Below are positions 9,183 through 18,513 of a stretch of DNA of 64,000 bases, one piece after another. The stretch spans positions 1 through 64,000 of the forward strand of contig SWDN01000015.1 in the NCBI GenBank assembly GCA_005116775.1, read 5' to 3'. The notes beneath the pieces were generated by a model. It saw nothing but the letters and a program-made list of their open reading frames with translations. It was not told the origin of the DNA and searched no databases. The position numbers and the translations under genes are program-made. Numbering within the stretch: position 1 is the stretch's first letter; every line of letters starts with the position of its first letter. Source of the stretch: Nitrospira sp. GTDB taxonomy: Bacteria > Nitrospirota > Nitrospiria > Nitrospirales > Nitrospiraceae.

Positions 9183-9428
9183 TCACTCCTGACTCCCCTG
9201 ATCAGATGCTTTGGACTGCCTGTCTATATATCTTCTGATCCATAAAACCACCGCAGCTGTCCCGATCCCACCCAAAGCCAGCGCCACCATCGGCCAGCGC
9301 CAGCGCGAGCCTTCTATGCGATAGGCCAGTAAAGCCACCAGCGCCGTAGACACCAAAATGGATAAGACCAACCCATAATTCAAGAACCAACTCCGAAACT
9401 TCACGACTCTCCTCTCTTCACCACCCAC
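9183..9428 (-). CDS. Small membrane protein in the purine operon
   Basis: 81 residues at most; translation may start later, near residue 9. Two hydrophobic segments, about residues 17-36 (YGLVLSILVSTALVALLAY) and 43-63 (WPMVALALGGIGTAAVVLW), followed by a basic tail RRYIDRQSK, suggest a two-pass inner-membrane protein with both ends in the cytoplasm. It sits between purC and purS on the same strand. I do not recognise the family. Confidence 0.6.
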   Translation of the reverse strand: MGGEERRVVKFRSWFLNYGLVLSILVSTALVALLAYRIEGSRWRWPMVALALGGIGTAAVVLWIRRYIDRQSKASDQGSQE

Positions 9429-9462
9429 CTCCCTCCCCTAAAGGAAGGATTTGGAAATTCCC

Positions 9463-9560
9463 GAGGGAACGGTGGGGTTATCCTCGACTGCGCGCGTCCA
9501 ACGAGGGTCGTCTGCGACCGCGCGTTCTGCGAGCAAAGAGGACGGCCTCACCGTCCCCTC
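9463..9560 (-). repeat. Stop-codon-associated palindromic repeat, family B, copy 3
   Basis: Arms GAGGGAACGGTGGGG..TCCTC and GAGGA..CCTCACCGTCCCCTC pair. The core is GCGCGCGTCCAACGAGGG then GACCGCGCGTTCTGCGAGCA. The right arm overlaps the purC stop codon (9559-9561). Confidence 0.8.
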
Positions 9561-10263
9561 ATCCACAGACTCTCTTCAAAACTTCCCGATACGCCTCTTC
9601 AATCTTCCCCAAATCCTTCCGAAACCGATCCTTGTCCATCGACTCCTTCGTCATCTGGTCCCAGAAGCGGCAAGTGTCCGGGGAAATCTCATCCGCCAGG
9701 ATCAACTGACCATTGTGCAGCCCGAACTCCAGCTTGAAATCGACAAGGATCATCTGTCGTTCACGAAAGAATGGTTGCAAGAGGCTATTGACCTTCAACG
9801 CGAGCCTCTTGATCTCCGTCATCTGCTCCGGTGTCGCCAGTTTCATCAGTCGAATATGCTCGTCGGCAATCAAGGGATCGCCCAGTGCATCGTTTTTGTA
9901 GTACCACTCTACGATGGCCGGCTCAATCGGATCGCCCTCTTTCAAGCCCAGCCGTTTCGCCAAACTTCCGGCCACCACGTTGCGGACTACGACTTCGACC
10001 GGTACGATCGTTACCTTTTTCGTCAGCAATTCCCGGTCGCTCAGCCGTTCGACAAAATGCGTCGGCACACCGGCCTGTTCCAACAACCGAAAGAGCCGCT
10101 CGGAGACTTTATTGTTGATGACGCCTTTTTCGACGATAGTCCCGCGCTTCTGCGCGTTGAACGCCGTCGCATCGTCCTTGAAATATTGGACGACCTGATC
10201 CGGCTTGTCGGTGGCAAAAACCTTCTTCGCCTTGCCTTCGTAGAGCAGCGCGCCTATTCCCAT
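9559..10263 (-). CDS. purC: Phosphoribosylaminoimidazole-succinocarboxamide synthase
   Basis: 234 residues starting MGIGALLYEGKAKKVF; this ATG has GAGG seven bases upstream, and the longer reading would need a TTG. PurC joins aspartate to CAIR with ATP to give SAICAR. Visible: the EGKAKKVF ATP-binding turn, VEVVVRNVVAGSLAKR, and VDFKLEFG with LADEISPDTCRFWD, all standard for the family. It lies 24 bases after the chlorite dismutase gene on the same strand, so the two are probably co-transcribed. Confidence 0.96.
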   Translation of the reverse strand: MGIGALLYEGKAKKVFATDKPDQVVQYFKDDATAFNAQKRGTIVEKGVINNKVSERLFRLLEQAGVPTHFVERLSDRELLTKKVTIVPVEVVVRNVVAGSLAKRLGLKEGDPIEPAIVEWYYKNDALGDPLIADEHIRLMKLATPEQMTEIKRLALKVNSLLQPFFRERQMILVDFKLEFGLHNGQLILADEISPDTCRFWDQMTKESMDKDRFRKDLGKIEEAYREVLKRVCG

Positions 10264-10287
10264 TCTAATCCTCAACCATACTCACAA

Positions 10288-11085
10288 TTACTGCGCCAAT
10301 ATCTCAATGATCTCATCCAACGATCTGGCTGTCCCCAGCAGCGTCGGATGGCCGAATCGGCGCGTGTACTGAAACTCCTTTACCTTTTCCAACGCCAGCA
10401 CCAGGCTGTGAAAGTCCTCCAGCTTGGAGGTTTCAAAATAGGTGATGAAGTCCAGATCGTCGAGCCCACTGGAGTGATAGAGCTTCCGTTTGACCGACTT
10501 GAGATAGGGCAACGTGGCTTCCGTATGTTCCTGCATCATCGCGGCGCGTTTGTCCTGATCCAGCCCCCACCAGTCTGCGCTCTTGCGGATCGGAATGACG
10601 ATTGCATAGGGCTTAGAACCCGGCTCACTGGGAGTCTTCAACTCCGCCTTGATGTTGTCAGGCATCCCCGGCACATAGTTGGCCTTCTTGGTCAGGCCAT
10701 GCATCACACCGTCTGTCTTGAGATGTTTGCCGAAGAGACTGCTCTGTAGGTCCAGGAGAAACTGTTGGGTGTCACGCAACTCGGTTGCATGAATACGAAA
10801 GAGCAGGTCCGCGTGATCGGATAGCCCTCGAAGAAGATAGAGATCGATCGCCACCTTCTCTCGATGTTGTTCGACCACTCCCCTCAGCATGTTCAACTGT
10901 CCGATGCGTATCGCCTGTTCCTGTCTTCCCCAATCCGCATCGAGACTGAAGGCGGCAAAGGTACCATAGACGCCTGGCTCGCTCAGCAGCTTGTCGCGAT
11001 CGGCTGCGAAAGCGGCCGGCACGACCGCAAGAACGATGAACAGCAGCAGCACAACACGCGCGATTGTAAAAATAGACGGTCTCAT
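10288..11085 (-). CDS. cld: Periplasmic chlorite dismutase
   Basis: 265 residues with a clear signal peptide ending AAFA at residue 27. The mature part closely follows the long (clade 1) chlorite dismutase known from Nitrospira: GVYGTFAAFSLDADW, YLLRGLSDHADLLFR, YAIVIPIRKSADWW and RRFGHPTLLGTA. The heme-ligand histidine (H187 in MMQEHTEA) and the distal arginine (R200 in SVKRKLYH) are both present at the known spacing of 13. It is expected to split chlorite to chloride and oxygen. It overlaps purB by 4 bases and precedes purC, an unexpected place for a detoxification enzyme. Confidence 0.95.
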   Translation of the reverse strand: MRPSIFTIARVVLLLFIVLAVVPAAFAADRDKLLSEPGVYGTFAAFSLDADWGRQEQAIRIGQLNMLRGVVEQHREKVAIDLYLLRGLSDHADLLFRIHATELRDTQQFLLDLQSSLFGKHLKTDGVMHGLTKKANYVPGMPDNIKAELKTPSEPGSKPYAIVIPIRKSADWWGLDQDKRAAMMQEHTEATLPYLKSVKRKLYHSSGLDDLDFITYFETSKLEDFHSLVLALEKVKEFQYTRRFGHPTLLGTARSLDEIIEILAQ

Positions 11086-12419
11086 TGCTTCTTCCCCTTC
11101 CTCGATTTACGCGATGTACCCGGTCTAGATCCGAAAACTCTCCGAAAAATCTCGTCGAGATGGCGCAGATAGTACTTCGGATCGAAACAGGATCGAATCT
11201 CCGTTGCCGTGAGATATTTCAACACCAAGGGATCTCCGCCGACTAATCTTTGCAGATCTCCAGCCCCTTGCCAGGAGGCCATGGCATGACGCTGGACGGC
11301 TTCATACGATTCCTTCCGCTGCGCCCCCTTCTCGATGAGCGACAACAGCAACCGTTGCGAATAGACCAATCCGCCGGTGCGATCGAGATTACGCTTCATA
11401 TTGGCTGGGTAGACCACCAGATGCTCGATGACGTCGGTGATTCGCGCCAGCATGTAGTCGATGAGAATTGTGCTGTCCGGCATGATCACACGCTCGACGG
11501 ACGAATGGCTGATATCGCGCTCATGCCACAGCGCGACGTTCTCCATGGCCGCGAGGCTATTGCCCCGCACCACACGCGCCAGTCCGCAGAGATTCTCGGA
11601 GGCGATCGGATTTCGTTTGTGCGGCATCGCTGAGGAGCCCTTCTGCCCCTCAGAAAAATATTCTTCCGCTTCCAGCACCTCGGTCCGTTGCAGATGGCGA
11701 ATCTCGGTCGCAAACTTTTCAATACTGGCGGCCAGCAGCGCCAACGCCGAGACATAGGCGGCATGGCGGTCGCGCTGCACGATTTGGTTGGAGACAGGGT
11801 CCGGCGTGAGTCCCAACTTGGCGCAGACATAAGCTTCCACTTCAGGCCCCTGATGCGCAAAGGTCCCCATGGCGCCGGAGAGCTTCCCGACTGCAATTTC
11901 CTGTCGCACATGCGTCAACCGCTCTCGGTGTCGGCAGGCTTCTTCGTACCAAATGGCCAGTTTGAAACCAAAGGAAATCGGCTCGCCGTGGATGCCATGC
12001 GAACGTCCAACCATCACGGTATGCTTGTGCTTGAGCGCCTTCCGCTTCAAGACGGTAATCAGTTCGTCAAGATCGTCGAGAATAAGATCCATCGCCTCAG
12101 TCATCTGCACGGCCAAGGAGGTATCGACAATATCCGATGAGGTCAGACCCATGTGAAGAAACCGATGCTCCGGTCCGACCGATTCCACGAGCGATTCGAG
12201 AAAGGCGATGACGTCGTGTTTCGTGACCTTCTCGATTCTCGCAATGCGCTTCACATCGATCGTGGCTTTCTTCCCAATACGAGCCGCGGTGCCGCGCGGG
12301 ACCTGTCCGGCCCGCTCGAACGCCGCGCAGGCGGCCAGCTCTACTGCAAGCCAGATCTCATACTTGCGTTTCAACTCCCAGATGGCTTTCATCTGAGGGC
12401 GGGTGTATCTATCGATCAT
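11082..12419 (-). CDS. purB: Adenylosuccinate lyase
   Basis: 445 residues, normal length. PurB acts twice in purine synthesis, releasing fumarate from SAICAR and from adenylosuccinate. The fumarase/aspartase superfamily signature GSSAMPHKRNPI is present, as are TSSDIVDTSLAVQM and VGRSHGIHGEPISFG of the active site. A basic tail (SRKSRKGKKQ) ends the protein. It is the first gene of the purine run on this strand and overlaps cld by 4 bases. Confidence 0.97.
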   Translation of the reverse strand: MIDRYTRPQMKAIWELKRKYEIWLAVELAACAAFERAGQVPRGTAARIGKKATIDVKRIARIEKVTKHDVIAFLESLVESVGPEHRFLHMGLTSSDIVDTSLAVQMTEAMDLILDDLDELITVLKRKALKHKHTVMVGRSHGIHGEPISFGFKLAIWYEEACRHRERLTHVRQEIAVGKLSGAMGTFAHQGPEVEAYVCAKLGLTPDPVSNQIVQRDRHAAYVSALALLAASIEKFATEIRHLQRTEVLEAEEYFSEGQKGSSAMPHKRNPIASENLCGLARVVRGNSLAAMENVALWHERDISHSSVERVIMPDSTILIDYMLARITDVIEHLVVYPANMKRNLDRTGGLVYSQRLLLSLIEKGAQRKESYEAVQRHAMASWQGAGDLQRLVGGDPLVLKYLTATEIRSCFDPKYYLRHLDEIFRRVFGSRPGTSRKSRKGKKQ

Positions 12420-12473
12420 GAAAGCCTCGTCGCTCGTCGAATGAACTTGCGAAAACTTTTTGTGAGATACGCC

Positions 12474-12923
12474 TCACGTTTCACGCTTCACGCCCACTGC
12501 TTCAGCTCGCTTGGCTTCCAAGCGAGACTCCTTCGTCAAGACCTGATCGAGAATGCCGTTCACAAACTTCGACGCATCGTCGTCGCCGAAGCTTTTTGCC
12601 AATTCGATGGCTTCGTTCACCGTCACCTTGGCAGGGACGTCATCCATCCACAACAGTTCATAGAGGCCAGCTCGCAGGATATTGCGATCCACAATCGGCA
12701 TCCGGCTGACTTTCCAATTCGTCGCATATTTCCCGATGAGGTCATCCAACTCTTTTTTCTTTTCCAATACTCCGGCGACGAGCCGCTCAGCGAAGGCCTT
12801 CACTTCATCCGTGGACTCGTTTTCCTTCCAGAACAGATCCAGCCAGAGGCCCGGTTTGCCGTGAATGTCGTACTGAAACAGAATTTGGAGCGCTCGCTCC
12901 CTCGCGTGATGGCGTGATCCCAT
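12474..12923 (-). CDS. nusB: Transcription antitermination factor NusB
   Basis: 149 residues from [13 protein letters not shown], the usual NusB N-terminus; an upstream ATG at 12977 would add 18 residues inside ribH. The all-helical NusB pattern is seen in [29 protein letters not shown] and [27 protein letters not shown]. With NusE it binds boxA RNA in rRNA leaders. Seven bases separate it from ribH, a common ribH-nusB pairing. The last codons (GVKRET) come from a TCACGTTTCACGCTTCACG-type repeat. Confidence 0.93.
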   Translation of the reverse strand: MGSRHHARERALQILFQYDIHGKPGLWLDLFWKENESTDEVKAFAERLVAGVLEKKKELDDLIGKYATNWKVSRMPIVDRNILRAGLYELLWMDDVPAKVTVNEAIELAKSFGDDDASKFVNGILDQVLTKESRLEAKRAEAVGVKRET

Positions 12924-12930
12924 GGCTAGG

Positions 12931-13470
12931 CTAAACCTTGCGCTTTCGCGGCGCCCGTCTCTTATGTGACCCTTCACGCTTCACGCTCGGCACCGTCCCC
13001 TCACCTTCCCGTAATAGGCGCATGACCGTCGCCATTTCAATCGCGGATCTGGCCGCCTCCCCGCCACGGTTGAACTTAGTCGGATCGGATCGCTCGATCG
13101 CTTGCGCGATCGTATGAGTCGTCAGTACACAGAAAATGATCGGCACGTCGGCATCCAGCGCCGCCTGCCCGATACCACGGCTCGCTTCCGCGCTGATGTA
13201 ATCGAAATGCGGCGTGTCGCCACGAATGACCGCACCGAGACAAATCACCGCGTCGAACCGCTTCGACCGCGCCATCGTTCGCGCGACCAGGGGGATCTCG
13301 AATGCCCCCGGCACCCGCACCGCTTCGATATCGTCCGGCTTCACTCCATGTTTCGTCAGTCCCTCCACACAGGAACTCAGCAGTTTGCTCGTGACGAACT
13401 TATTGAACTTTGCAACGACAATCCCAAACCGCAACCCCGTGGCATCATGTGAACCCTTCCGCAGCTTCAT
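12931..13470 (-). CDS. ribH: 6,7-dimethyl-8-ribityllumazine synthase
   Basis: 179 residues, somewhat long because of a basic C-terminal tail ([10 protein letters not shown]). It makes the lumazine precursor of riboflavin. Seen: [27 protein letters not shown], and [14 protein letters not shown] with the catalytic region. It follows ribBA after a family B repeat and runs into nusB. Confidence 0.95.
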   Translation of the reverse strand: MKLRKGSHDATGLRFGIVVAKFNKFVTSKLLSSCVEGLTKHGVKPDDIEAVRVPGAFEIPLVARTMARSKRFDAVICLGAVIRGDTPHFDYISAEASRGIGQAALDADVPIIFCVLTTHTIAQAIERSDPTKFNRGGEAARSAIEMATVMRLLREGEGTVPSVKREGSHKRRAPRKRKV

Positions 13471-13509
13471 CCCTCTTTACTAGTCCTTCCCTTTGGCACA
13501 TTGCCACTC

Positions 13510-13607
13510 AGACAGATGCTTGGGTGAGTCCCCACTGGGCGCATCGAACAAGCACCGCTTCATCGTGCGCGTCCTGCGAGCACAGGGACTCCCCCAACCA
13601 TCTGTCT
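13510..13607 (-). repeat. Stop-codon-associated palindromic repeat, family B, copy 4
   Basis: Arms AGACAGATGcTTGGGtGAGTCCC and GGGACTCcCCCAAcCATCTGTCT pair over more than 20 positions. The core is GCGCATCGAACAAGCACC then TCGTGCGCGTCCTGCGAGCA. The right arm overlaps the first base of the ribBA stop codon. Confidence 0.85.
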
Positions 13608-14815
13608 CACACTTTTTTCAAAATGTGCCCCATCTTATTCTTCTTGGTTCGCAAGTACTTTACATTCGCCGCGCGGGGCTGAATTTCGACCGGCACACGT
13701 TCGACCACTTTCAATCCATAGCCCTCGATCCCGACGATCTTCCGAGGATTATTCGTGATGAGCTTGATCTGGTGCAGACCGAGATTGACGAGAATCTGCG
13801 CCCCGACACCGTAGTCGCGCAGATCCGCCTTGAATCCCAGTTTCAAATTCGCTTCGACCGTATCGCTCCCCTCATCTTGCAACCCATACGCTCGGATCTT
13901 ATTGAGCAGGCCGATACCGCGCCCTTCTTGATTCAAGTAGAGCAGAACCCCGCGCCCTTCTTTCTGAATCACCTCCATCGCCTTATGGAGCTGATCTCGG
14001 CAATCGCACCGTAACGATCCCAGCGCATCTGCGGTCAAACAGCCTGAGTGCACACGCACCAGGGTGGGATCGCCTCCCTCCACACGCCCTTTCACCAACG
14101 CAATATGCGTCACACCGTCCAATTCGTTTTCGAACGCCACGGCTTCGAAATCGCCGAACATCGTCGGCAGCTTCGCGCTGGCCATCCGCCGCACAAAGGG
14201 CTCGCGCTGCATGCGGTATTCGATGAGGGACTTGATCGTGACCATTTTCAACTTGTGCGCTTTGGCAAACTTCGTCAACTCCGGCACGCGCGCCATGGTG
14301 CCGTCCTCGTTCATGATTTCGCAGATCACCCCCGCTGGGGTGAGCCCGGCCAGCCTCGCCAGATCGACAGATCCTTCCGTTTGCCCCGCTCGTTTCAACA
14401 CGCCGCCCTGCTGCGCCTTCAAGGGAAAAATATGGCCGGGGCGCGCCAGATCGCTTGGCTTGGACTTCGGATCGATCGCCACATGAATTGTCGTGGCCCG
14501 ATCCGCAGCTGAGATGCCTGTCGTCACGTCTTTTCGAGCATCGATCGACACCGTAAACGCCGTGCCGAAGGTGGCGGTATTCTCCACTGCCTGCTGCGGG
14601 AGATGGAGCTCCTCCACTCGCTGAGGAGTCAGGGCGAGACAGATCAACCCACGGGCATGGCGGGCCATAAAGTTGACGGCCTGGGGCGTCACATGCTGCG
14701 CGGCCATGACAAGATCCCCCTCATTCTCACGATCTTCATCATCGACAAGAATGATGAGCTTCCCCTGCTTGATGTCCCGAATGGCGTCTTCGATGCTGTG
14801 AAATGGAGTGGCCAT
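13607..14815 (-). CDS. ribBA: Bifunctional 3,4-dihydroxy-2-butanone-4-phosphate synthase / GTP cyclohydrolase II
   Basis: 402 residues. The N-terminal half is DHBP synthase ([16 protein letters not shown], and [15 protein letters not shown]). The C-terminal half is GTP cyclohydrolase II with the zinc-binding cysteines in [16 protein letters not shown] and the [14 protein letters not shown] loop. It supplies both substrates of riboflavin synthesis and lies upstream of ribH on the same strand. Length and order are normal. Confidence 0.97.
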   Translation of the reverse strand: MATPFHSIEDAIRDIKQGKLIILVDDEDRENEGDLVMAAQHVTPQAVNFMARHARGLICLALTPQRVEELHLPQQAVENTATFGTAFTVSIDARKDVTTGISAADRATTIHVAIDPKSKPSDLARPGHIFPLKAQQGGVLKRAGQTEGSVDLARLAGLTPAGVICEIMNEDGTMARVPELTKFAKAHKLKMVTIKSLIEYRMQREPFVRRMASAKLPTMFGDFEAVAFENELDGVTHIALVKGRVEGGDPTLVRVHSGCLTADALGSLRCDCRDQLHKAMEVIQKEGRGVLLYLNQEGRGIGLLNKIRAYGLQDEGSDTVEANLKLGFKADLRDYGVGAQILVNLGLHQIKLITNNPRKIVGIEGYGLKVVERVPVEIQPRAANVKYLRTKKNKMGHILKKV

Positions 14816-14928
14816 AGAATGAATGTCGTGGATGGTTAATGGTTACCGTTCAATGGACAATCAATTTATCATTTACCATTGCACCTTGAACATTGTTATT
14901 TTCGCCCGACTGTCAATGGTGAAACCGA

Positions 14929-16128
14929 TTAGGAGGAGGGTCCTGCCACTGAGGCCGCCCGAGCCCGCAACGCAATCATCACCGTTCCCCAGGCGCAGAC
15001 CCCAAATCCTGCGAAGAGCCAGAGACCCAAATCGTAGTTCCCGGTCAATCCCTTCATGGTGACAGCAACGACGGGTAGCAAGAATCCACCGAAACCGCCT
15101 GCGGCTCCCACGACACCCGATGCGAGGCCAATGTCTTTCGGAAACCACTCGGCAACCAGTTGGAAGACCACACCGTTTCCGAACCCCATCGCGCCGGTCG
15201 CAATCACCATCATGGTCACGGCCATGAGCAGAGAGGGACTTGTCACCGCGACGACCGAACCGACAATCACCGGCAGCACATAATAGAGACTGCGGAGGCC
15301 GCCCTGCCGGTCCGCAACGTAACCCCCTACAGGGCGAATCAGGCTGCCGAAGAGCCCACACAGCGCAGCGATGGTTCCAGCCATCACCGCGTCCAGTTGA
15401 TAAAGGTCGTGCAGCAGCAGCGGCAGCAGGCTGCAAAATCCAATAAATCCACCGAATGTGACGGCATACAAAAAACACAGCCAATAGGCAGACCGGCGGC
15501 GTATGAGATCTGCCGCATTGTGCCACCACGCAACGAGATGGGGCTCTACTCGCGGCTGTTCCTGCGGAACGAGACGCGTGAACAGAACCAGCGTGACGCC
15601 GACGACGCCGGCCATCACCCCGCAGACTTGATGCCAGTCCATCGACGCGGCCCAGCGCGGCGCAAGAAACAGGATCAGCACAGTCCCCACGTTCGCCGAT
15701 GCAGCGAGACCCAACACAAACCCCTGCGCAGTCGGCGGATACGCTCGCCCGGCAATCGGCAACGACACCGCGAAACTTGCGCCGGCGACGCCAAGACACA
15801 ACGCAAAAACCAACGCGTCATGATATCCAGACACACCCAGCCACCCCCACAACAAAGCAGCCAGTTCAGCCAGAAGAATCACCAGCGCGGTGTGCCGCGC
15901 GCCCACCCGATCGGCGCTCCATCCCGCCAGCATTCTGAGTCCTGCCCCGCCGAGTAGAGGCAGCGCCACCAGCCACGCCGTTTGCTGCTCGCTCAGCTCT
16001 AGATCGCGTGCAAGCGAAATGCTCATGGCGCCGATCAGGAGCCACACCATGAAGCTGACGGTCAAATGCAACCAGGCCCCAGCCAAGGACGGCCAGTGCC
16101 CGCTTCGTAGTACTGTCAGGATGGTCAT
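14929..16128 (-). CDS. narK: NarK-type nitrate/nitrite transporter (MFS)
   Basis: 399 residues with about twelve hydrophobic segments typical of the major facilitator superfamily. The nitrate/nitrite porter signs are GLRMLAGWSADRVGAR after the second helix and the glycine-rich FGNGVVFQLVAEWFP and GAAGGFGGFLLP late in the protein. It probably moves nitrite in or nitrate out across the inner membrane, which fits a nitrite oxidiser. It stands alone, divergent from rpoH with a 138-base gap that has room for both promoters. Direction and substrate cannot be read from sequence. Confidence 0.85.
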   Translation of the reverse strand: MTILTVLRSGHWPSLAGAWLHLTVSFMVWLLIGAMSISLARDLELSEQQTAWLVALPLLGGAGLRMLAGWSADRVGARHTALVILLAELAALLWGWLGVSGYHDALVFALCLGVAGASFAVSLPIAGRAYPPTAQGFVLGLAASANVGTVLILFLAPRWAASMDWHQVCGVMAGVVGVTLVLFTRLVPQEQPRVEPHLVAWWHNAADLIRRRSAYWLCFLYAVTFGGFIGFCSLLPLLLHDLYQLDAVMAGTIAALCGLFGSLIRPVGGYVADRQGGLRSLYYVLPVIVGSVVAVTSPSLLMAVTMMVIATGAMGFGNGVVFQLVAEWFPKDIGLASGVVGAAGGFGGFLLPVVAVTMKGLTGNYDLGLWLFAGFGVCAWGTVMIALRARAASVAGPSS

Positions 16129-16266
16129 GACGTCCTCTTCCTCGTCGATTCACGAAAGACGACATCATAGGGGACGCCGTTTCGTCCGCGCAAGGGAAGA
16201 AGGAGGCAGGATCTACGCTCGCCGCGTAGGCCTCGGACTTTTTCAGCACCCAGGCCAGGGGCGCTT

Positions 16267-17283
16267 ATGATAATCTCGACCGATATGAGCCCGCGCAAGA
16301 AAAATCTCGACGAAGAACCGATCGAACCGGAGGTCTTAGACCCGTCAGAAGACGAGATCGTCGACATCAGTCCGCCTCTCGACGTATCTCACCCTGTCGC
16401 CCAGGAAGGTCATCAGCCCACGAGCTCCACCGCCGTGGTGCCGGTCACGGCGCTCCAACAATATCTCGCCGAAGTCCGTCTCCACCCCTACCTCTCGAAA
16501 GAAGAAGAGCTGCGGCTCTTCCATGAATATAAGGTCCAGGGCAACCGCGAAGCCGCCGTGAAACTCATCATGGCTAACCTGCGGGTGTCCATCTCGATTG
16601 CCGCCGAGTACCTCCACACCGGCGCCGATCACATGGACCTGATTCAAGAAGGCAACGTCGGACTGATGCATGCCATTAAGAAATACGACCCGTCGAAGAA
16701 CGTACGATTTTACGCCTATGCTGCCTGGTGGTCTCGGGCCTATATCCTTCGCTATTTATTGAACAACTATCGCCTGGTCAAAATCGGAACGACCCAAGAT
16801 CAACGGAAGCTGTTCTACAACCTCAAAAAAGAAAAGGCCAAGCTTGAACGGGAAGGGTTCGCCCCGGATACGAAGTTGCTTGCCGACCGTTTGAATGTAC
16901 GGGAGCGAGACGTCATCGAGATGGGTCAGCGGCTGGGTAATTGGGAACTCTCGCTGGACCAGCCTATCGGTGAGAACCAGGAAGGCAGTCTTCTGGATGT
17001 GCTCCCTTCTCAGCAAGTCCCCGCCGACGAACAGCTTGCGCAAACCCAGTTAAAGACTCTCTTTCGCGCCAAGCTTGCTGAATTCGTCAAAACACTCGAC
17101 GAACGGGACGAAGACATCCTGCGAAACCGTATTCTTTCAGAAACTCCGCTCACCTTAGAGGACCTTGGCGCCAAATATTCCATTACCAAAGAGAGAACGA
17201 GGCAACTCGAAGCCCGCATCATCAAGCGGCTGCGCGACTATGTGAAGAAAGACATCAAAGATTTCGACCACTTGAGAGCATGA
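16267..17283 (+). CDS. rpoH: Heat-shock-type sigma factor (RpoH-like)
   Basis: 338 residues at most; the start may be the ATG at 16285 (MSPRKKN), because the first ATG overlaps a TATGATAAT that looks like a -10 box. After an acidic N-terminal extension of about 60 residues come region 1.2 (VTALQQYLAEVRLHPYLS), region 2 (DLIQEGNVGLMHAIKKYDP, YAAWWSRAYILRYL), the RpoH-box-like QRKLFYNLKKEK and region 4 (TLEDLGAKYSITKERTRQLE). It directs RNA polymerase to stress promoters. groES follows on the same strand. Confidence 0.85.
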   Translation: MIISTDMSPRKKNLDEEPIEPEVLDPSEDEIVDISPPLDVSHPVAQEGHQPTSSTAVVPVTALQQYLAEVRLHPYLSKEEELRLFHEYKVQGNREAAVKLIMANLRVSISIAAEYLHTGADHMDLIQEGNVGLMHAIKKYDPSKNVRFYAYAAWWSRAYILRYLLNNYRLVKIGTTQDQRKLFYNLKKEKAKLEREGFAPDTKLLADRLNVRERDVIEMGQRLGNWELSLDQPIGENQEGSLLDVLPSQQVPADEQLAQTQLKTLFRAKLAEFVKTLDERDEDILRNRILSETPLTLEDLGAKYSITKERTRQLEARIIKRLRDYVKKDIKDFDHLRA

Positions 17284-17397
17284 CTTCGCTTTCAACCATC
17301 CACGAAAAGTAATCCTGGAATATCAAATTCTCAATAGGTTATGATCCCCTCTGCCGGTGTTCTGAGGGTGCGTGGAAGAAATTCGCTGTTGCCCCCC

Positions 17398-17425
17398 TTG
17401 ACTTGGACGAACCTGAGGCTATCTC
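17398..17425 (+). promoter_or_regulatory. Candidate promoter of groES
   Basis: TTGACT, a 16-base spacer and TATCTC, about 120 bases before groES. It is a fair sigma-70-like match; no good RpoH-type CCCCATNT -10 and no CIRCE inverted repeat were found in the 264-base gap. Confidence 0.35.
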
Positions 17426-17547
17426 CACTCCCGTGTCCAAGGATCAGGACCTCTGCTCGTTCTGGAGTACTACCGTTACCCATCGAGTCCAGACCTGTTC
17501 TACATCGTCGATATTCACTGGTTTAACTTCATGAGGAGGGTGTTGCT

Positions 17548-17856
17548 ATGAGCACTGCAGCCAAAGAAAAGACAGACAAGAAGAGCCTAGCCAAGGGGTT
17601 CCAGCCTCTGGGTGACCGGGTGTTCGTCACCTACACCGAGGAGTTGGACCGCACATCCGGCGGGATTTACGTGCCGGACAGCGCGAAGGAGAAGCCGCAA
17701 CGAGGCATCGTCCAAGCCATCGGCAAGAAGGTTGAGCATGTGAAAGTCGGAGACCAGGTTCTCTTCGACAAATACTCAGGCAGCAAGCTCCGCATCGAAG
17801 ACGAGGATTGCTTGATCCTCAAGGAAGAAGACATCCTCGGCGTCTTCACCAGCTAA
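17548..17856 (+). CDS. groES: Co-chaperonin GroES
   Basis: 102 residues, with about ten extra lysine-rich residues in front of the usual start (FQPLGDRVFV). The mobile loop ELDRTSGGIYVPDSAKEKPQ and the C-terminal strand DCLILKEEDILGVF are standard. GGAGG lies eight bases before the ATG. It caps the GroEL ring during protein folding. The groEL start follows 45 bases later but that gene is damaged. Confidence 0.96.
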   Translation: MSTAAKEKTDKKSLAKGFQPLGDRVFVTYTEELDRTSGGIYVPDSAKEKPQRGIVQAIGKKVEHVKVGDQVLFDKYSGSKLRIEDEDCLILKEEDILGVFTS

Positions 17857-17901
17857 TCAACATCAACACACGACGACGATACTTTTTAAGGGAGGCACAC
17901 A

Positions 17902-18298
17902 ATGGCAAAGCAACTTATGTACGGTGACGCAGCGCGCGCGTCCATCCTCAGAGGGGTGAACCAGCTCGCCGACGCCTATCATCCGCCGCGCGCTCGAAGA
18001 GCCGATTCGTCAAATTGCGTTCAATGCTGGGATGGAAGGCTCGGTCATCGTTGAGAAAGTGCGCAATGACAAGAATCCAAGCGGCGGCTACAACGCCGCG
18101 ACCGAAGAATATGTGGACATGATCAAGGCCGGCATCATCGACCCGACCAAGGTGTCTCGTTGCGCGTTGCAGAACGCCGCGAGCGTCGCAGGGTTGATGC
18201 TCACGACCGAGGTGATGATCACCGAACTACCGGAAGAGAAGAAAGAGCCGGCCGGCGGCGGCGGTGGACACAACCACGGCATGGAAGGCATGTACTAA
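17902..18298 (+). pseudogene. groEL: Chaperonin GroEL reduced to its two ends
   Basis: A good ribosome-binding site (AGGGAGG) precedes MAKQLMYGDAARASILRGV and the first 25 codons. At about 17974-17979 the sequence jumps to the C-terminal region ([18 protein letters not shown]) in a different frame and runs normally to [14 protein letters not shown]. Some 415 residues, about 1.25 kb including the whole apical domain, are absent. Read in the first frame, translation stops after about 50 codons. GroEL is normally essential, so either another copy exists elsewhere or sequence was lost in assembly. Confidence 0.9.
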
Positions 18299-18331
18299 GA
18301 CGCGACAGTAGAAAGCGTTCTGCTTTCAACA

Positions 18332-18368
18332 ACGAAGGGCTCGGCGGTGATCCCGCCGAGCCCTTCGT
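18332..18368 (+). terminator. Terminator after groESL
   Basis: Stem ACGAAGGGCTCGGCGG with loop TGAT and CCGCCGAGCCCTTCGT, followed by ATTTCT, 34 bases after the groEL stop. Confidence 0.75.
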
Positions 18369-18513
18369 ATTTCTAGCAGGCTAACGGCGGGATTCTCCTT
18401 ACAAACATCATAATCCCGTCTGTGCATCAGTCAGGAACTTCACGAGTTCCCTCTGCCGCAGTAATCTGAGCCATTGCGCGCCACGAGTCCTTGAGAGGGA
18501 TCTGGACGACAGG

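Noticed and set aside
12470-12500. TCACGTTTCACGCTTCACG-type heptamer repeats near nusB, ribH and urtE as binding sites
   Set aside because: Short, low-complexity and partly coding; no palindromic or promoter context to support a regulatory role.
16163-16180. GGACG-AAACGG-CGTCC hairpin in front of narK as a third ANTAR target
   Set aside because: The loop has C instead of G at position 4, and no second hairpin or terminator was found nearby.
17284-17547. CIRCE operator or RpoH-type promoter before groES
   Set aside because: No TTAGCACTC-N9-GAGTGCTAA and no CCCCAT-type -10 at the right spacing; only a sigma-70-like candidate was seen.
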